DNA from: Staphylococcus pragensis
GTDB taxonomy: Bacteria > Bacillota > Bacilli > Staphylococcales > Staphylococcaceae
Direction: 5' to 3'
Assembly: GCF_004785665.1 (NCBI RefSeq)
Contig: NZ_SRPJ01000001.1
Span: 1,082,876-1,146,875 of the forward strand
Length of the DNA stretch: 64,000 bases
Shown: positions 10,942-20,052 of the stretch, piece by piece
How positions within the stretch are numbered: position 1 is the first letter of the stretch
How the letters are laid out: the number at the start of each line of letters is the position of its first letter
Made by a program: the position numbers and the translations under genes
Notes under the pieces: generated by a model
What the model was told of the DNA's origin: nothing
Database searches by the model: none
What the model saw: only the letters and a program-made list of their open reading frames with translations

Positions 10942-12123
10942 CTAAATTAAATGTCCCATTTTTAATTTTTTTGTTGTCATATAGTCATGGTTATGTGCTG
11001 TTTCTGGAACTATAATTTCCGTACGATCAACTACTTTAATACCATACTCTACTAATCCCTCAAACTTCTTAGGATTATTGCTTAATAAATTAACTTGTTG
11101 CACATTAAAGTAATTAAGAATACGAGCTGCAATGTGATAATCACGTAAATCTTCATCGAAGCCTAATGCTAAATTGGCAGTTACTGTATCGTGCCCTTGT
11201 TCAATCAACTCGTAAGCGCGCAATTTATTGATTAAGCCAATTCCTCTTCCTTCTTGAGGAAGATAAATAATTAAACCACCATGCTCATTAATGTAATTCA
11301 TAGCTGCATCTAATTGTGCACCACAGTCGCATCGTTGACTATGGAAGATATCTCCTGTTAAACAAGCAGAATGAATTCTTACATTTTCAGTACTACGTGG
11401 TTCTCCTTTTGCAAGAACAACGATTTCTTCATCTGTTAATGAAGATTGAAAACCATACATCTCGAAGTCGCCATTATCTGTTGGCATATTGACACGTGCT
11501 TTTAATTCAACATCATTCGCTTTTTTTTTACGATATTCAACTAAACTTTCAATAGTAATCATTTTTAACTGATGCTTTTCCTTAAACGCTACTAAATCTT
11601 GACCTTTCGCCATTGACCCATCATCATTCATAATTTCACAAATGACACCTGCGGGTTGTGCACCAGTTAAAATAGCTAAATCAATTGCTGCTTCTGTATG
11701 ACCCATTCTTTCTAATACACCATTATCTTTGGCAATTAAAGGGAATAGATGCCCAGGTCTATTAAAGCTCTCTGGCGTAGATTCTGGATTAATTAGAGCG
11801 CGCGCAGTAGCCATACGATCAAATGCGCTAATCCCTGTTGAGGTCGATACATGGTCAATACTTACAGTAAAGTTCGTACCATAATCATCTGTATTTCTAT
11901 TCACCATTGATACAAGATTTAATCGATTTGCAATTTCATTACTGATAGGTGCGCAAATTAATCCTCGTGCATGTTGTGCCATAAAATTAATCGTGTCATC
12001 TTTCATCCATTCTGTTACTGCAATTAAGTCGCCTTCATTTTCACGATCTTCATCGTCTACTACGATAATACTTTCGCCTTGTTTCAAAGCTTCAAGCGCT
12101 ACATTGATGTCATCAAACTTCAT
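10942..12123 (-). CDS. ribBA: Bifunctional DHBP synthase / GTP cyclohydrolase II
   Basis: Makes both riboflavin precursors: the N-terminal half (about residues 1-200) is 3,4-dihydroxy-2-butanone 4-phosphate synthase ([12 protein letters not shown]) and the C-terminal half is GTP cyclohydrolase II. The zinc ligands of the latter are seen in [15 protein letters not shown] and the catalytic loop in PQEGRGIGL. It has 393 residues from the ATG at 12123, chosen because ggaggg sits 6 bases upstream; the open frame reaches 10 codons further, overlapping ribE. This leaves a 19-base gap after ribE. Third gene of the rib operon. Confidence 0.97.
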   Translation of the reverse strand: MKFDDINVALEALKQGESIIVVDDEDRENEGDLIAVTEWMKDDTINFMAQHARGLICAPISNEIANRLNLVSMVNRNTDDYGTNFTVSIDHVSTSTGISAFDRMATARALINPESTPESFNRPGHLFPLIAKDNGVLERMGHTEAAIDLAILTGAQPAGVICEIMNDDGSMAKGQDLVAFKEKHQLKMITIESLVEYRKKKANDVELKARVNMPTDNGDFEMYGFQSSLTDEEIVVLAKGEPRSTENVRIHSACLTGDIFHSQRCDCGAQLDAAMNYINEHGGLIIYLPQEGRGIGLINKLRAYELIEQGHDTVTANLALGFDEDLRDYHIAARILNYFNVQQVNLLSNNPKKFEGLVEYGIKVVDRTEIIVPETAHNHDYMTTKKLKMGHLI

Positions 12124-12142
12124 ATTATGCCCTCCTAAACTC

Positions 12143-12775
12143 CTAAAAACCAAATGCTTTTAATTTATCAATTGTTAAATCTGAATCTTTTGCTTTTACA
12201 ATATTCTCTACATATTTAAAAAGTACGTCTGTTTCTAAATGGACATTATCGCCAATCTTTTTAGAGGAAAGAATAGTAGAACGTCTTGTTTCAGGAATTA
12301 AATGTATATCGAAACTGTTGCTACGCAGGTCAAAGACAGTAAGACTGACACCGTCTACCGTTATGGATCCTTGTTTCACCATTTGACTCATTGTATGTGA
12401 CGGTGCTTTAATCGTCACAATACGTGAATTTGGTGTTTCATTCACTTGTGAAATTGTACCTACTTCATCCACGTGGCCTAAAACAAAATGTCCACCAAAA
12501 CGCCCATTTCCTGCCATAGCACGTTCTAAATTCACTTCATCATTTAATTTTATATTTGATAAGTAGGTTTTATTTTCAGTGCCTTTAATAACTTGCACAG
12601 AAAAATAATTACTGTGGAAGTCAATAACTGTTAAACATGCGCCATTGACACTAATTGAGTCGCCGATGTGCATATCCTCTAAAATGCGTTGACACGCGAT
12701 ATCTAACGTTTTAACAGACTGTTGCGTACGAATGTTTTTTATAGTACCTATTTCTTCAACGATACCTGTAAACAT
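12143..12775 (-). CDS. ribE: Riboflavin synthase alpha chain
   Basis: Dismutates two lumazine molecules to riboflavin. The protein has 210 residues with the expected internal duplication of the lumazine-binding domain: first repeat MFTGIVEEIG with GDSISVNGACLTV, second repeat with HFVLGHVDEVG and GSITVDGVSLTV. Starts 7 bases after the ribD stop, so it is tightly coupled in the operon. Length and motifs are ordinary for the family. Confidence 0.97.
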   Translation of the reverse strand: MFTGIVEEIGTIKNIRTQQSVKTLDIACQRILEDMHIGDSISVNGACLTVIDFHSNYFSVQVIKGTENKTYLSNIKLNDEVNLERAMAGNGRFGGHFVLGHVDEVGTISQVNETPNSRIVTIKAPSHTMSQMVKQGSITVDGVSLTVFDLRSNSFDIHLIPETRRSTILSSKKIGDNVHLETDVLFKYVENIVKAKDSDLTIDKLKAFGF

Positions 12776-12782
12776 ATTTATT

Positions 12783-13826
12783 TCACTTCTTTCGCAATGT
12801 CATTTTAATATTTTGGTGAATTAACTCTGTAGAAATGATTTCAAATTGAGTGGCTTCGTTTAAATCAATTACTTTCTCTGTTTGATAAAATTGATATTGA
12901 CCGGAACCACCTATTATTATCGGGGCATAATAAATAATAAGTTGATTAACATAATTAGTTTGGAGAAATTCTGAAGTAACATGAGGGCCTGCCTCAACAA
13001 GTAGCTTACCAACACCTTTATCGTAAATATCAGATAAGATATTTGCTAAGTTACATTCAGTTAAATTTATAATTTTGATATGTTCAGATGGACTGCTAAG
13101 CGATTGATTTTCCGTATAAATCCAAATTTCACTAAAGTTGTCTTGGAACATTTGTTTTGTGAAATCGATATCACCACTTTTCGATAATACAATTCGAATT
13201 GGATGTTTCCCATCTTGAATTCGCGTTGTATATTGTGGGTTATCTGCTTCAACTGTTCCATTACCTGTTAACACAGCATCATGTGAATGTCTCAATTGAT
13301 AAACATCTTGTTTCACGTATTTATTTGTTATCCATTGGCTTTGTCCATTATCAGTTGCTTGTTTGCCATCCAAGGACGTCGAAACTTTTAAAGTGATTTC
13401 AGGAAGTTGATGTTCTTTCGCTTTGAAAAAGTCTTTATAAAGCATCGCAGCTTCATCTGAAGGTTGATATTCAACTTCAATACCAGCATCTTGTAAAATC
13501 TTGTCTCCTTCAGAAGGTAATGTTGTATCCTTTACTGCATAAACGACTTTACTTAGTCCAAATTCAATTATTTTATTAACACAAGGTGGCGTTGAACCGT
13601 AATGTGTACAGGGTTCTAGGGAAATATAAATGGTGCCGCCTTTAGCCTTCTCTTGTGCCATATCTAAAGCTTGAACTTCGGCATGTTTATCACCTTGCTT
13701 TAGATGAGCACCAAGGCCTACTATACGACCTTCATTTACAACCACTGAACCTACTGGAGGATTAACACCAGTTTGTCCGTCCACCATTTGTGCAAGTTGT
13801 ATTGCATATTGCATGAAATTACTCAA
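12783..13826 (-). CDS. ribD: Bifunctional riboflavin deaminase/reductase RibD
   Basis: Deaminates and reduces the GTP-derived pyrimidine in riboflavin synthesis; 347 residues. The N-terminal cytidine-deaminase-like domain shows HAEVQALD (zinc His and proton-relay Glu) and PCTHYGSTPPC (two zinc cysteines). The C-terminal reductase domain begins near residue 145 (STSLDGKQAT). The start is a TTG at 13826, five bases after gaggtg; the first ATG is four codons inside and has poorer spacing. First gene of the operon, directly behind the riboswitch terminator. Confidence 0.96.
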   Translation of the reverse strand: MSNFMQYAIQLAQMVDGQTGVNPPVGSVVVNEGRIVGLGAHLKQGDKHAEVQALDMAQEKAKGGTIYISLEPCTHYGSTPPCVNKIIEFGLSKVVYAVKDTTLPSEGDKILQDAGIEVEYQPSDEAAMLYKDFFKAKEHQLPEITLKVSTSLDGKQATDNGQSQWITNKYVKQDVYQLRHSHDAVLTGNGTVEADNPQYTTRIQDGKHPIRIVLSKSGDIDFTKQMFQDNFSEIWIYTENQSLSSPSEHIKIINLTECNLANILSDIYDKGVGKLLVEAGPHVTSEFLQTNYVNQLIIYYAPIIIGGSGQYQFYQTEKVIDLNEATQFEIISTELIHQNIKMTLRKK

Positions 13827-13846
13827 ATTATCACCTCAATAAAAAA

Positions 13847-13879
13847 CCCTATGCCTAGAATCTTCAGTTAGGCATAGGG
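13847..13879 (-). terminator. Riboswitch-controlled terminator before ribD
   Basis: Perfect 11-base arms (ccctatgccta, 13847-13857; complement 13869-13879). On the minus strand it is followed by TTTTTT, 15 bases before the ribD start. This is the expression platform of the FMN switch. Confidence 0.9.
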
Positions 13880-13968
13880 AGATACATGTATAGTTAAATA
13901 AGCTTACTACTAACAGTAAACTATCCATATTTAAATAAACGTCTATTATATCAATAGCGCGTCTTCAT

Positions 13969-14099
13969 TCTTTCTCCCATCCAGACTATTACTGTCGGCT
14001 CTAGAATCTCACTAGATCAGCCACTTATAACTTCTTAGTTATAAGCAGGTCGCAGGCTTAAATTACTGCCGGTTGGGAATCACACCCTGCCCCGAAAGA
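13969..14099 (-). promoter_or_regulatory. FMN riboswitch (RFN element)
   Basis: The minus strand has the conserved RFN segments in order: CGGGGCAGGGTG, TTCCCAACCGGCAGTAA, AAGCCTGCGACC, and finally GCCGACAGT and the closing GTCTGGATGGGAGAAAG. FMN binding should favour the terminator at 13847-13879 and shut off the ribDEBA-H operon. Confidence 0.97.
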
Positions 14100-14155
14100 A
14101 TTACTATGAAATTGTGATAACTTAAGAGTTAATGTAGTTAATTACTACACACTTA

Positions 14156-14184
14156 ATCATACGCTTATTTTTAGAAAATTACAA
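14156..14184 (-). promoter_or_regulatory. Promoter of the riboflavin operon
   Basis: On the minus strand TTGTAA (-35) and TATGAT (-10, 14156-14161) are 17 bases apart, placing the start just ahead of the riboswitch. Confidence 0.5.
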
Positions 14185-14252
14185 ACAAAGAAATACAGTC
14201 TTGTAGACGATTTAGTCACAAAATGTAGCTTTTTTCAGCATTAGGTGTAAGT

Positions 14253-15743
14253 CTATGATGATTCATGATCAAATTCGCTTTGAACTTCGTATAGATAATT
14301 CACAGAGCTCACCGCTTGAGTCACAATCATTTTAACACCGTTTCTCAATTTATTAACGCCATTTGTAACTTGACCAATCGCAATCATATTATGCAATGTA
14401 CCATATCGCGGACTAATCACTTGATTGGTTTCCGGAATAATTTGAATACCACCCATAGGATGAGCTTGAACTATTTGACGATTTTCAAGATTTAACACTA
14501 GTTGATCATCTTCATCTAAATCTGATAGATGGGTTTTAGAACCAGTAGAATTAATTACCACATTATATTGATGGACTTCCGTTTCATCTTTAAATTTTAA
14601 ATAAAACTGATTGTCCTCATATTTAATATCCTCTAATCCTTTTTTAATGATTAAAGAGCCATCATTTATTAAATCAATAACTAAACGGGCAGTACGAGGA
14701 GGCATCGGGTTAGAATTTAATTGAATAATTTTAGTAAAACGTTTATCAAATTCTTTTTGATCACTACGACTGAAACTATTCCAAATCCAATTTAAATTTT
14801 CTTTAACATTTTCAATGATACTTTGAAAGACACCTAATTCATCGGGACGATCTAAGTCAAATTGTAAATCTTTAATCGTATCACCTGTTCTACGATGAAC
14901 CATTCTATCTAATTTAACATTATATAAATCACATTCTAATTTGAATAATTCAAATGCTTTTTCTAATGGCACGTTGCCATAATGTTCCATTTTAATTTCA
15001 TTGAACTTTTCTTTAGTTAAATATTTAAAATCGATCTCCACCATATTTCCTCGTACACTAGGTAAATTGGCCGATCTACTTGTCATAGTTATTGGTAACT
15101 TAGGATGATGCGAAGCGACATAACGTACTACATCTAAACTCGCTAATCCAGTGCCAACTATCGCAATACTATCTGTTTCTTTCACTTCATCTAAGGTATG
15201 GTATGTCGGATATGGTGTTTGTATGTATCCTTTTTTTCCTTTTAAATAATATGGATCGTGATATGCAAAAGTTCCAATCGTTAGAAAAATATAATCATAT
15301 TCTTTCCATTGGGACATATCTTCAGACGTACAGACATAATATTTTAACGTCGTTTCATCAACATCAGAGTTAGTAAATATTTCATGCACTGGTTTATTAA
15401 TAACATTTAAATTATCAAACATAGTTGCATAATCTGATAAATATGATTTCATATAATGACCAAAGACAAATCTTGGTAAATATTTAGGATTATCGAATTT
15501 AAATTCATTCTGATTTTGATACCATTTCCAGAATTCTTCATCATCATCTAAATTTAAACTCATATTTTTAGTAGGTAAATTAATTAGGAGTTGGCTACTA
15601 TCATTTTGAAAAGGCACGCCTTGTCCCATATTATCTTCATTATCATAGACATCTACTTTTAACTTCTTGAAGTCTTCATTTTTAACTAACTGTCGTAAAA
15701 CACTGACGCCAGCTGTTCCCATTCCAATTATTGCTACACGCAT
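14253..15743 (-). CDS. FAD/NAD(P)-binding protein, YdhS/NAD_binding_9 type
   Basis: Predicted flavoprotein of 496 residues. The Rossmann motif IIGMGTAGVSVL is at residues 5-16 and a second dinucleotide fold (IAIVGTGLASLDVV) near residue 195. The N-terminal layout, with VDVYDNEDNMGQGVPF, is that of the FAD-NAD(P)-binding family related to E. coli YdhS/HcbA-like proteins; substrate unknown. ATG at 15743 with aagga at good spacing. It lies just upstream of the FMN-switched rib operon on the same strand, but the operon has its own promoter, so the link may be only positional. Confidence 0.8.
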   Translation of the reverse strand: MRVAIIGMGTAGVSVLRQLVKNEDFKKLKVDVYDNEDNMGQGVPFQNDSSQLLINLPTKNMSLNLDDDEEFWKWYQNQNEFKFDNPKYLPRFVFGHYMKSYLSDYATMFDNLNVINKPVHEIFTNSDVDETTLKYYVCTSEDMSQWKEYDYIFLTIGTFAYHDPYYLKGKKGYIQTPYPTYHTLDEVKETDSIAIVGTGLASLDVVRYVASHHPKLPITMTSRSANLPSVRGNMVEIDFKYLTKEKFNEIKMEHYGNVPLEKAFELFKLECDLYNVKLDRMVHRRTGDTIKDLQFDLDRPDELGVFQSIIENVKENLNWIWNSFSRSDQKEFDKRFTKIIQLNSNPMPPRTARLVIDLINDGSLIIKKGLEDIKYEDNQFYLKFKDETEVHQYNVVINSTGSKTHLSDLDEDDQLVLNLENRQIVQAHPMGGIQIIPETNQVISPRYGTLHNMIAIGQVTNGVNKLRNGVKMIVTQAVSSVNYLYEVQSEFDHESS

Positions 15744-15891
15744 TTAACATCATCCTTCTATCTATCTCTCATTCAAAATATAATTGTATTATATCAATGT
15801 CTTAAATTAATAGTCTTATTCAAGTATAGCCATTTCTAAATACTTCTAACCATTATAAGATATGGTAGAATCTATTTGAGGTGAAATGATT

Positions 15892-15969
15892 ATGAAATTT
15901 TTACTTAAAGTTGCCCTTGTATTTGTGATTGCTTTTTCTTGGTTGAATCGAAAAAATAAAGCTGAATAA
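15892..15969 (+). CDS. Putative 25-residue hydrophobic mini-protein
   Basis: Short open frame of 25 codons plus stop. It encodes a Lys-flanked hydrophobic helix: begins MKFLLKVALVFVIAFSW and ends with a basic tail (NRKNK). A strong ribosome site (gaggtg, 7 bases before ATG) and an intrinsic terminator 18 bases after the stop make it look like a real mini-gene. The composition fits a single-span membrane peptide. I do not recognise the family; type I toxin-like or small membrane regulators are possible. Too short for ordinary gene finders. Confidence 0.55.
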   Translation: MKFLLKVALVFVIAFSWLNRKNKAE

Positions 15970-15986
15970 TTTTTTAATATGATAAA

Positions 15987-16030
15987 AAACCAGCGCACAC
16001 AATAGTTTAACAAATTGTGTATGCTGGTTT
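15987..16030. terminator. Terminator between mini-gene and sagB
   Basis: Arms aaccagcgcacacaat and attgtgtatgctggtt with one mismatch; T-rich on the plus side and usable from both convergent genes. Confidence 0.8.
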
Positions 16031-16038
16031 AATTTTAA

Positions 16039-16890
16039 TTATTTTTGATGTTTAGTATCATCTTTATATACATAAAGTTTGAAATATTTACCTTCTGTTT
16101 TCATTTCTTTATAGAAATCCGCAATAATTTCGGCGTTATTTTCAGCCCATTTAATATCTGTAGCATATTGGTGTTCACCAGGGTTTTTAGGATTCCATCT
16201 CATACTATAAAGTGTATTTTGATCGCTATGTGATAAATAGTGTTGGTGGATGAAATCTGCGCCACCTTTGATAGCTTTCTCAGGTGTATCCCAACCATGC
16301 TTTTTAGCGTATTCTGAACCTGTTTTAATAGGATCTTCATCTAGAGCCCCTACGCCGTAAAAGTTATAATACTTCTTACCGTCAATTTCGACGCCTTTAG
16401 CTAAATCACTTTTAACTGAACCTGTTTCTAATAACGCATGTGAAATTAAATAAACTTCATTTACATGCTTTTCTTTAGCGGCACTAACGAAAGCATCAGT
16501 ATGTTCTAATAAAGTAGGTCTATCAAATAACATACGTTTGATACGATTTTCATCAATACCTTGATATTTTGATAAATCTAAAAATTGATATCTTTGTTTG
16601 TCATCATCAATGAATTTACTACTATCCATTGCAGCTTTTATTTCACTCGCTGAAGCATCTCTCCAAGCATTGTTGCTTTTATTAGATACTTGTTGGCTTG
16701 TATAGTTATCAATTTGCTTCTCAGCAGCTTTATCTAACGTTACATTTAAATGCTCAACACTTTCTTCTTCATCAACATTTTTGAAAAAAATCTGATCAGA
16801 AATCATTGAAAAGAAGACGAAACCAGCTACTACTAAAACAATGAGCAACCCTACAAGTCCTATTATAGAGCCCTTCTTGTGCTTCGTCAT
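16039..16890 (-). CDS. sagB: SagB-type membrane-bound N-acetylglucosaminidase
   Basis: Cell-wall hydrolase of 283 residues that cuts glycan strands between GlcNAc and MurNAc and, in S. aureus, shortens nascent strands at the membrane. One N-terminal TM helix (about residues 8-28) is followed by an extracellular glucosaminidase domain. The catalytic Glu lies in LISHALLETG and is residue 155 with my start, as in S. aureus SagB. Start ATG at 16890 chosen for agagg 7-8 bases upstream; a GTG two codons earlier is too close to the site. Downstream motifs YNFYGVGALDED and WAENNAEIIADFY are typical of the family. Confidence 0.9.
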   Translation of the reverse strand: MTKHKKGSIIGLVGLLIVLVVAGFVFFSMISDQIFFKNVDEEESVEHLNVTLDKAAEKQIDNYTSQQVSNKSNNAWRDASASEIKAAMDSSKFIDDDKQRYQFLDLSKYQGIDENRIKRMLFDRPTLLEHTDAFVSAAKEKHVNEVYLISHALLETGSVKSDLAKGVEIDGKKYYNFYGVGALDEDPIKTGSEYAKKHGWDTPEKAIKGGADFIHQHYLSHSDQNTLYSMRWNPKNPGEHQYATDIKWAENNAEIIADFYKEMKTEGKYFKLYVYKDDTKHQK

Positions 16891-17120
16891 ATTCACACCT
16901 CTTAGGTCATTCTTTTAATCTTAATTAAACTATTTCATGATAAAAAGTTTAACATTATTACTACCTTTAAACAATTTTATAGTTACAATGTTACAAATTC
17001 ATAAAATAACAGTAATCAAAATGAAACTTAACAAAATAAAAAGTAATGAAATAAGTGGAATTTCATTACTTGGTACATCTATATATAATTCGTTAGTTAT
17101 CTAGATCAATCTATATAAAG

Positions 17121-17345
17121 TTATTTATTCTCATTGCGGTAATCCATCATGATGAAACTCGCAGCTTGTGATCTATTCTTATAGTAATATTGGTTTAAAT
17201 CAATTGTGCCCTCAACTTCACCATCACGGTACATCATTTCATTTGTGAAATTATTAATCATCACAAATTCAGAACGATCTCTAATAATATCTAAATCATC
17301 ATTTCTCGCAAAGAAATGTTCAAGATTTAAATGTGCGTAATCCAA
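17121..17345 (-). CDS. Conserved staphylococcal hypothetical protein
   Basis: Small acidic soluble protein of 74 residues (LDYAHLNLEHFFARND near the start), no signal, no TM, no domain I recognise. The open frame has GTG at 17360 and ATG at 17351, but gggagg lies between them, only 1 base before the ATG. The TTG at 17345 has ideal 7-base spacing, so I start there. It is divergent from the SigS-like gene. In S. aureus a gene called ecfX is described next to sigS; I cannot tell whether this is its counterpart. Confidence 0.65.
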   Translation of the reverse strand: MDYAHLNLEHFFARNDDLDIIRDRSEFVMINNFTNEMMYRDGEVEGTIDLNQYYYKNRSQAASFIMMDYRNENK

Positions 17346-17554
17346 CTTCATACCTCCCACTTTTTAAATGTCGCATTGTATTCTAATGAACGATTTAATT
17401 CAACATTTTATTATATTTTGTCATTCTATGTTTACTATTTAACACCTATTTTTTAAATTACGCAAATGATAATTCATTGTGACTATATTATTCTCTATTT
17501 ATCCGGAAAATTAATTTATGTATATACATAATCAAGGAGTTTAAATCGTACACA

Positions 17555-18034
17555 TTGAATTTTGAAAAAATTTACGCTAACCACTATAAAATAATTCATT
17601 ATTTGTTAAAACAATACCATATAAAGTATAATTATGATGAATTTTACCAATTACTTTTAATTAAATTATGGCAGTTATCTCTTATATATGATTCAATTTC
17701 CTCTATCACTCTTATCTCATTTCTATATACTCGATTAAAATTTTATCTTATCGACCTTTTTAGACATGAAAAGGTAAAAATTGAAACTATTGATTTAGAA
17801 ACTGCAGAAATAAATTCTTCTATGAACTCTTTTTATAAACAATATCCTCTTAATTATCTACAAGATGTTCAGTCTCTTCTTCGTCCTCACGAATACACTT
17901 GGCTCAAATTTTATATGCAAGGTTATAAACAATATGAAATCGCTAAGTTAATGGGTGTTTCTACTACTACTATTAAAAAGTATAAATCCCTAACTTTTAA
18001 TAAATTACAAACTTATTATCATGAAGGTGTATAA
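17555..18034 (+). CDS. sigS: SigS-like sigma-70 family factor
   Basis: Putative alternative sigma factor of 159 residues. Region 2 is in the first 75 residues (FYQLLLIKLWQLS, YTRLKFYLIDLFR) and region 4 in the last 45 with the helix-turn-helix YEIAKLMGVSTTTIKKYK. Layout and neighbourhood match S. aureus SigS, involved there in stress and virulence responses. The only start I find is TTG at 17555; the nearest strong ribosome site (aaggag) is 15 bases upstream, too far for good initiation. There is no anti-sigma gene beside it. The next frame (ComK-like) starts one base after its stop. Confidence 0.75.
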   Translation: MNFEKIYANHYKIIHYLLKQYHIKYNYDEFYQLLLIKLWQLSLIYDSISSITLISFLYTRLKFYLIDLFRHEKVKIETIDLETAEINSSMNSFYKQYPLNYLQDVQSLLRPHEYTWLKFYMQGYKQYEIAKLMGVSTTTIKKYKSLTFNKLQTYYHEGV

Positions 18035-18035
18035 C

Positions 18036-18484
18036 GTGTTACCCCATAATTCATACCATTTATTATATATTCAAGCCATGTCAGGTAGTTCGCTTAAAAC
18101 GAAGTGTTGCTTTACAACTTATGACATGGTACTGCCTTTTCCAATAAAAAAGGTACTGATTTATTATTTGGAGCAACATCAACGTTCATATTCGCAACAG
18201 GTAAAATTAGCGAAACGTTTGTTGACGATTAATAAATTAGTACCATTATATATATCTCTAATAAAGTGATTCTTTTTCCAGTGAAGCAACAGCGTGCACC
18301 CTTACAAATTTATTTGAATGCTCAAGCAATTATAGGATTAACATCAACAAGTACCGGAACTATAGTAACGTTCGATAATTTAATCCAGTTTAAAATTAAT
18401 GAACCCTATACGTTGGTTTATAAGAAATGGCAAGAAAGCTTACTATTATTTCATTTAGTGCAAAAATCTACGCCGTCTTATTAA
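18036..18484 (+). pseudogene. ComK-like competence regulator, frameshifted
   Basis: Two overlapping open frames (to 18269 and from about 18242 to 18484) together read like a ComK family protein: SYSQQ in the position of ComK's (F/Y)GSSY, then P-L-Y-I, SNKVILFP (compare QIFLFP), IYLN, IVTFDN (compare VTFIN/VTFSN), EPY...VYKKW. The first frame runs into TGA at 18267. The second is reached by removing two bases in the run TATATATAT at 18247-18255. GTG at 18036 has aaggtg 6 bases upstream and follows the sigS stop by one base. The 3' end overlaps the next gene by 17 bases. Could be a true pseudogene, a phase-variable gene or a sequencing error. Confidence 0.62.
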
Positions 18485-18953
18485 ATTTGTACTCTAGCAA
18501 CTTCTTAGTAAATAGCGCTGTCACTGATTTAATTAATAACAAACTGACTAAAGCTAATAAAATAGCCCCTATTAAAATTAAAATAACGTTAATAACTGGC
18601 ATAGAAACTTGAGGATTAACGAAAAAATTTACTGCCGTTAAACTCGTGATAAATCCGGTTAAAAATAAACCTAATAATAATGCATAAACAATAACCATAC
18701 CAATTAACATAGCGAATAAAGTTATACTTGAAGTATTTTTCTCTTTAAAAATATATTGCTTTAAAAATGTATTGGCGTACGTCACAGGTTTATTAAATTT
18801 ATACGCATCTGCTTGTTCACTATGCGTTGCAAGTTGCTCATCAAGTAATTTTTTCTCTTTTTTATTTAGAAACCATAACTGTTTTTTTACTTTTTGTTCG
18901 AAGGCTGCTTGTTTCATACTTAGTTGTATCTCTCCTTTTCCTCTCTTACTCAT
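18468..18953 (-). CDS. Membrane protein, DUF1129-like layout
   Basis: Protein of up to 161 residues. The first 75 residues are charged and cytoplasmic (NKKEKKLLDEQLATHSEQ). Then come about three hydrophobic stretches (AMLIGMVIVYALLLGLFL, INVILILIGAILLALVSLLL) and a basic tail. Family not certain; the pattern of a small helical head plus TM segments is common in Gram-positive DUF1129/DUF1700-type proteins. The start is ambiguous: ATG at 18953 has a weak site; ATG at 18917 (MKQAAFEQK) has aaaggag but 13-14 bases away. Convergent with, and overlapping, the ComK-like frame. Confidence 0.65.
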   Translation of the reverse strand: MSKRGKGEIQLSMKQAAFEQKVKKQLWFLNKKEKKLLDEQLATHSEQADAYKFNKPVTYANTFLKQYIFKEKNTSSITLFAMLIGMVIVYALLLGLFLTGFITSLTAVNFFVNPQVSMPVINVILILIGAILLALVSLLLIKSVTALFTKKLLEYKFNKTA

Positions 18954-19009
18954 AAATCTTAGCGGAGTTTATAAAGAGTAGCAAGATGTTATTCTCTAAA
19001 AATAAAAGA

Positions 19010-19054
19010 AGCGAACCAGAAATCGAATTTAACTAAAACGATTTCTGATTCGCT
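19010..19054 (-). terminator. Terminator of transaldolase gene
   Basis: Arms agcgaaccagaaatcg and cgatttctgattcgct with one wobble pair, followed by T-rich DNA on the minus strand. Confidence 0.8.
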
Positions 19055-19070
19055 CTTCTTTATTTAATGA

Positions 19071-19784
19071 TTATAAAATTGATAATCCTGAACTTTGAAT
19101 ATCTTTAGCGAAACCTTTTACAGTGTCTACTGATAATTCATTAATGTCACGACCTAAATTTGTGTTTACTTTTTTAACAACATCAGCTGGACATGTAATA
19201 ATATCAACACCTAGTTGATCAGCTTGAATAACATTGAATGTTTCACGGCAACTTGCCCATAATAATTTAACGCCTTCTTTGCTGTGTGCTACTTCAACAG
19301 ATTCTTTGACTAATGGAAGTGGATCTACGCCTGTATCTGCAATACGTCCAGCAAACACTGAAATATAAGTAGGTACACCAGCTGTTACCGCTTCAGTGAT
19401 TTCTTTAACTTGTTCAATTGTATAAACTGCAGTCACGTTTAAGCGAACATTATCTGCTGATAATTTTTTAATTAATGAGATAGTTGATTCACCTTTAGAA
19501 TTTACAACTGGAATCTTAACAAACACGTTGTCACCATATTGTTTTAAGATTTCAGCTTCTTTTTCCATTGTTTCTAAATCATCTGAGAACACTTCGAATG
19601 AAATCGATGCATCTGGAATTTCACGAACCGCTTCTTCAGCAAATGCTTTATAATCTGTAACGCCAGCTTTAGCCATTAAACTAGGGTTAGTTGTGAAACC
19701 ATCCACTTCTTTATTTTTATATGCAGCTTTCATTTGTTCGATATCTGCGCCATCCGCAAATACTTCTACGTTAAGTTTAGTCAT
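19071..19784 (-). CDS. tal: Transaldolase, short TalC/fructose-6-phosphate aldolase type
   Basis: Pentose-phosphate enzyme of 237 residues transferring a dihydroxyacetone unit, or acting as an F6P-aldolase-like enzyme. The Schiff-base lysine is in NVFVKIPV (Lys90). The TTNPSL block near residue 31 and SVFAGRIADTG are family signatures. Length matches the short class rather than the 315-residue TalB class. Stands alone, with ggagg before the ATG and a strong terminator behind. The same gene follows the sigS region in S. aureus. Confidence 0.9.
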   Translation of the reverse strand: MTKLNVEVFADGADIEQMKAAYKNKEVDGFTTNPSLMAKAGVTDYKAFAEEAVREIPDASISFEVFSDDLETMEKEAEILKQYGDNVFVKIPVVNSKGESTISLIKKLSADNVRLNVTAVYTIEQVKEITEAVTAGVPTYISVFAGRIADTGVDPLPLVKESVEVAHSKEGVKLLWASCRETFNVIQADQLGVDIITCPADVVKKVNTNLGRDINELSVDTVKGFAKDIQSSGLSIL

Positions 19785-20052
19785 CTTACTATTCCTCCAA
19801 ATTAAGTTTTACGAACATAGAAATATATTAATTGTATGAATTTAAATTTCAAATATGTATATTTTGTGATGAACTTTATATATTATTTTCTATTCCGTAT
19901 AGATAAATGGTTATAAACTATTTATATCATTCTTGGTGTTTGTTAGCGAGTGTTTTGCTTATTTTTGAAAATGCTTCCTCACTATAACGTGCTAGTATCC
20001 AATTCTATAAATGTGGTAATATAATGTAATGATGTCGCACAGGAGGTTCAAT

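Noticed and set aside
17468..17486. Possible Fur-like box near sigS
   Set aside because: AAATGATAATTCATTG matches only half of the 19-base palindrome.
18427..18612. 61-residue plus-strand frame across the ComK-like 3' end
   Set aside because: Covers the overlap of two better supported genes and has no ribosome site.
18468..18953. Call as an anti-sigma factor for SigS
   Set aside because: Membrane topology would permit it, but it is convergent with sigS and shows no anti-sigma domain.
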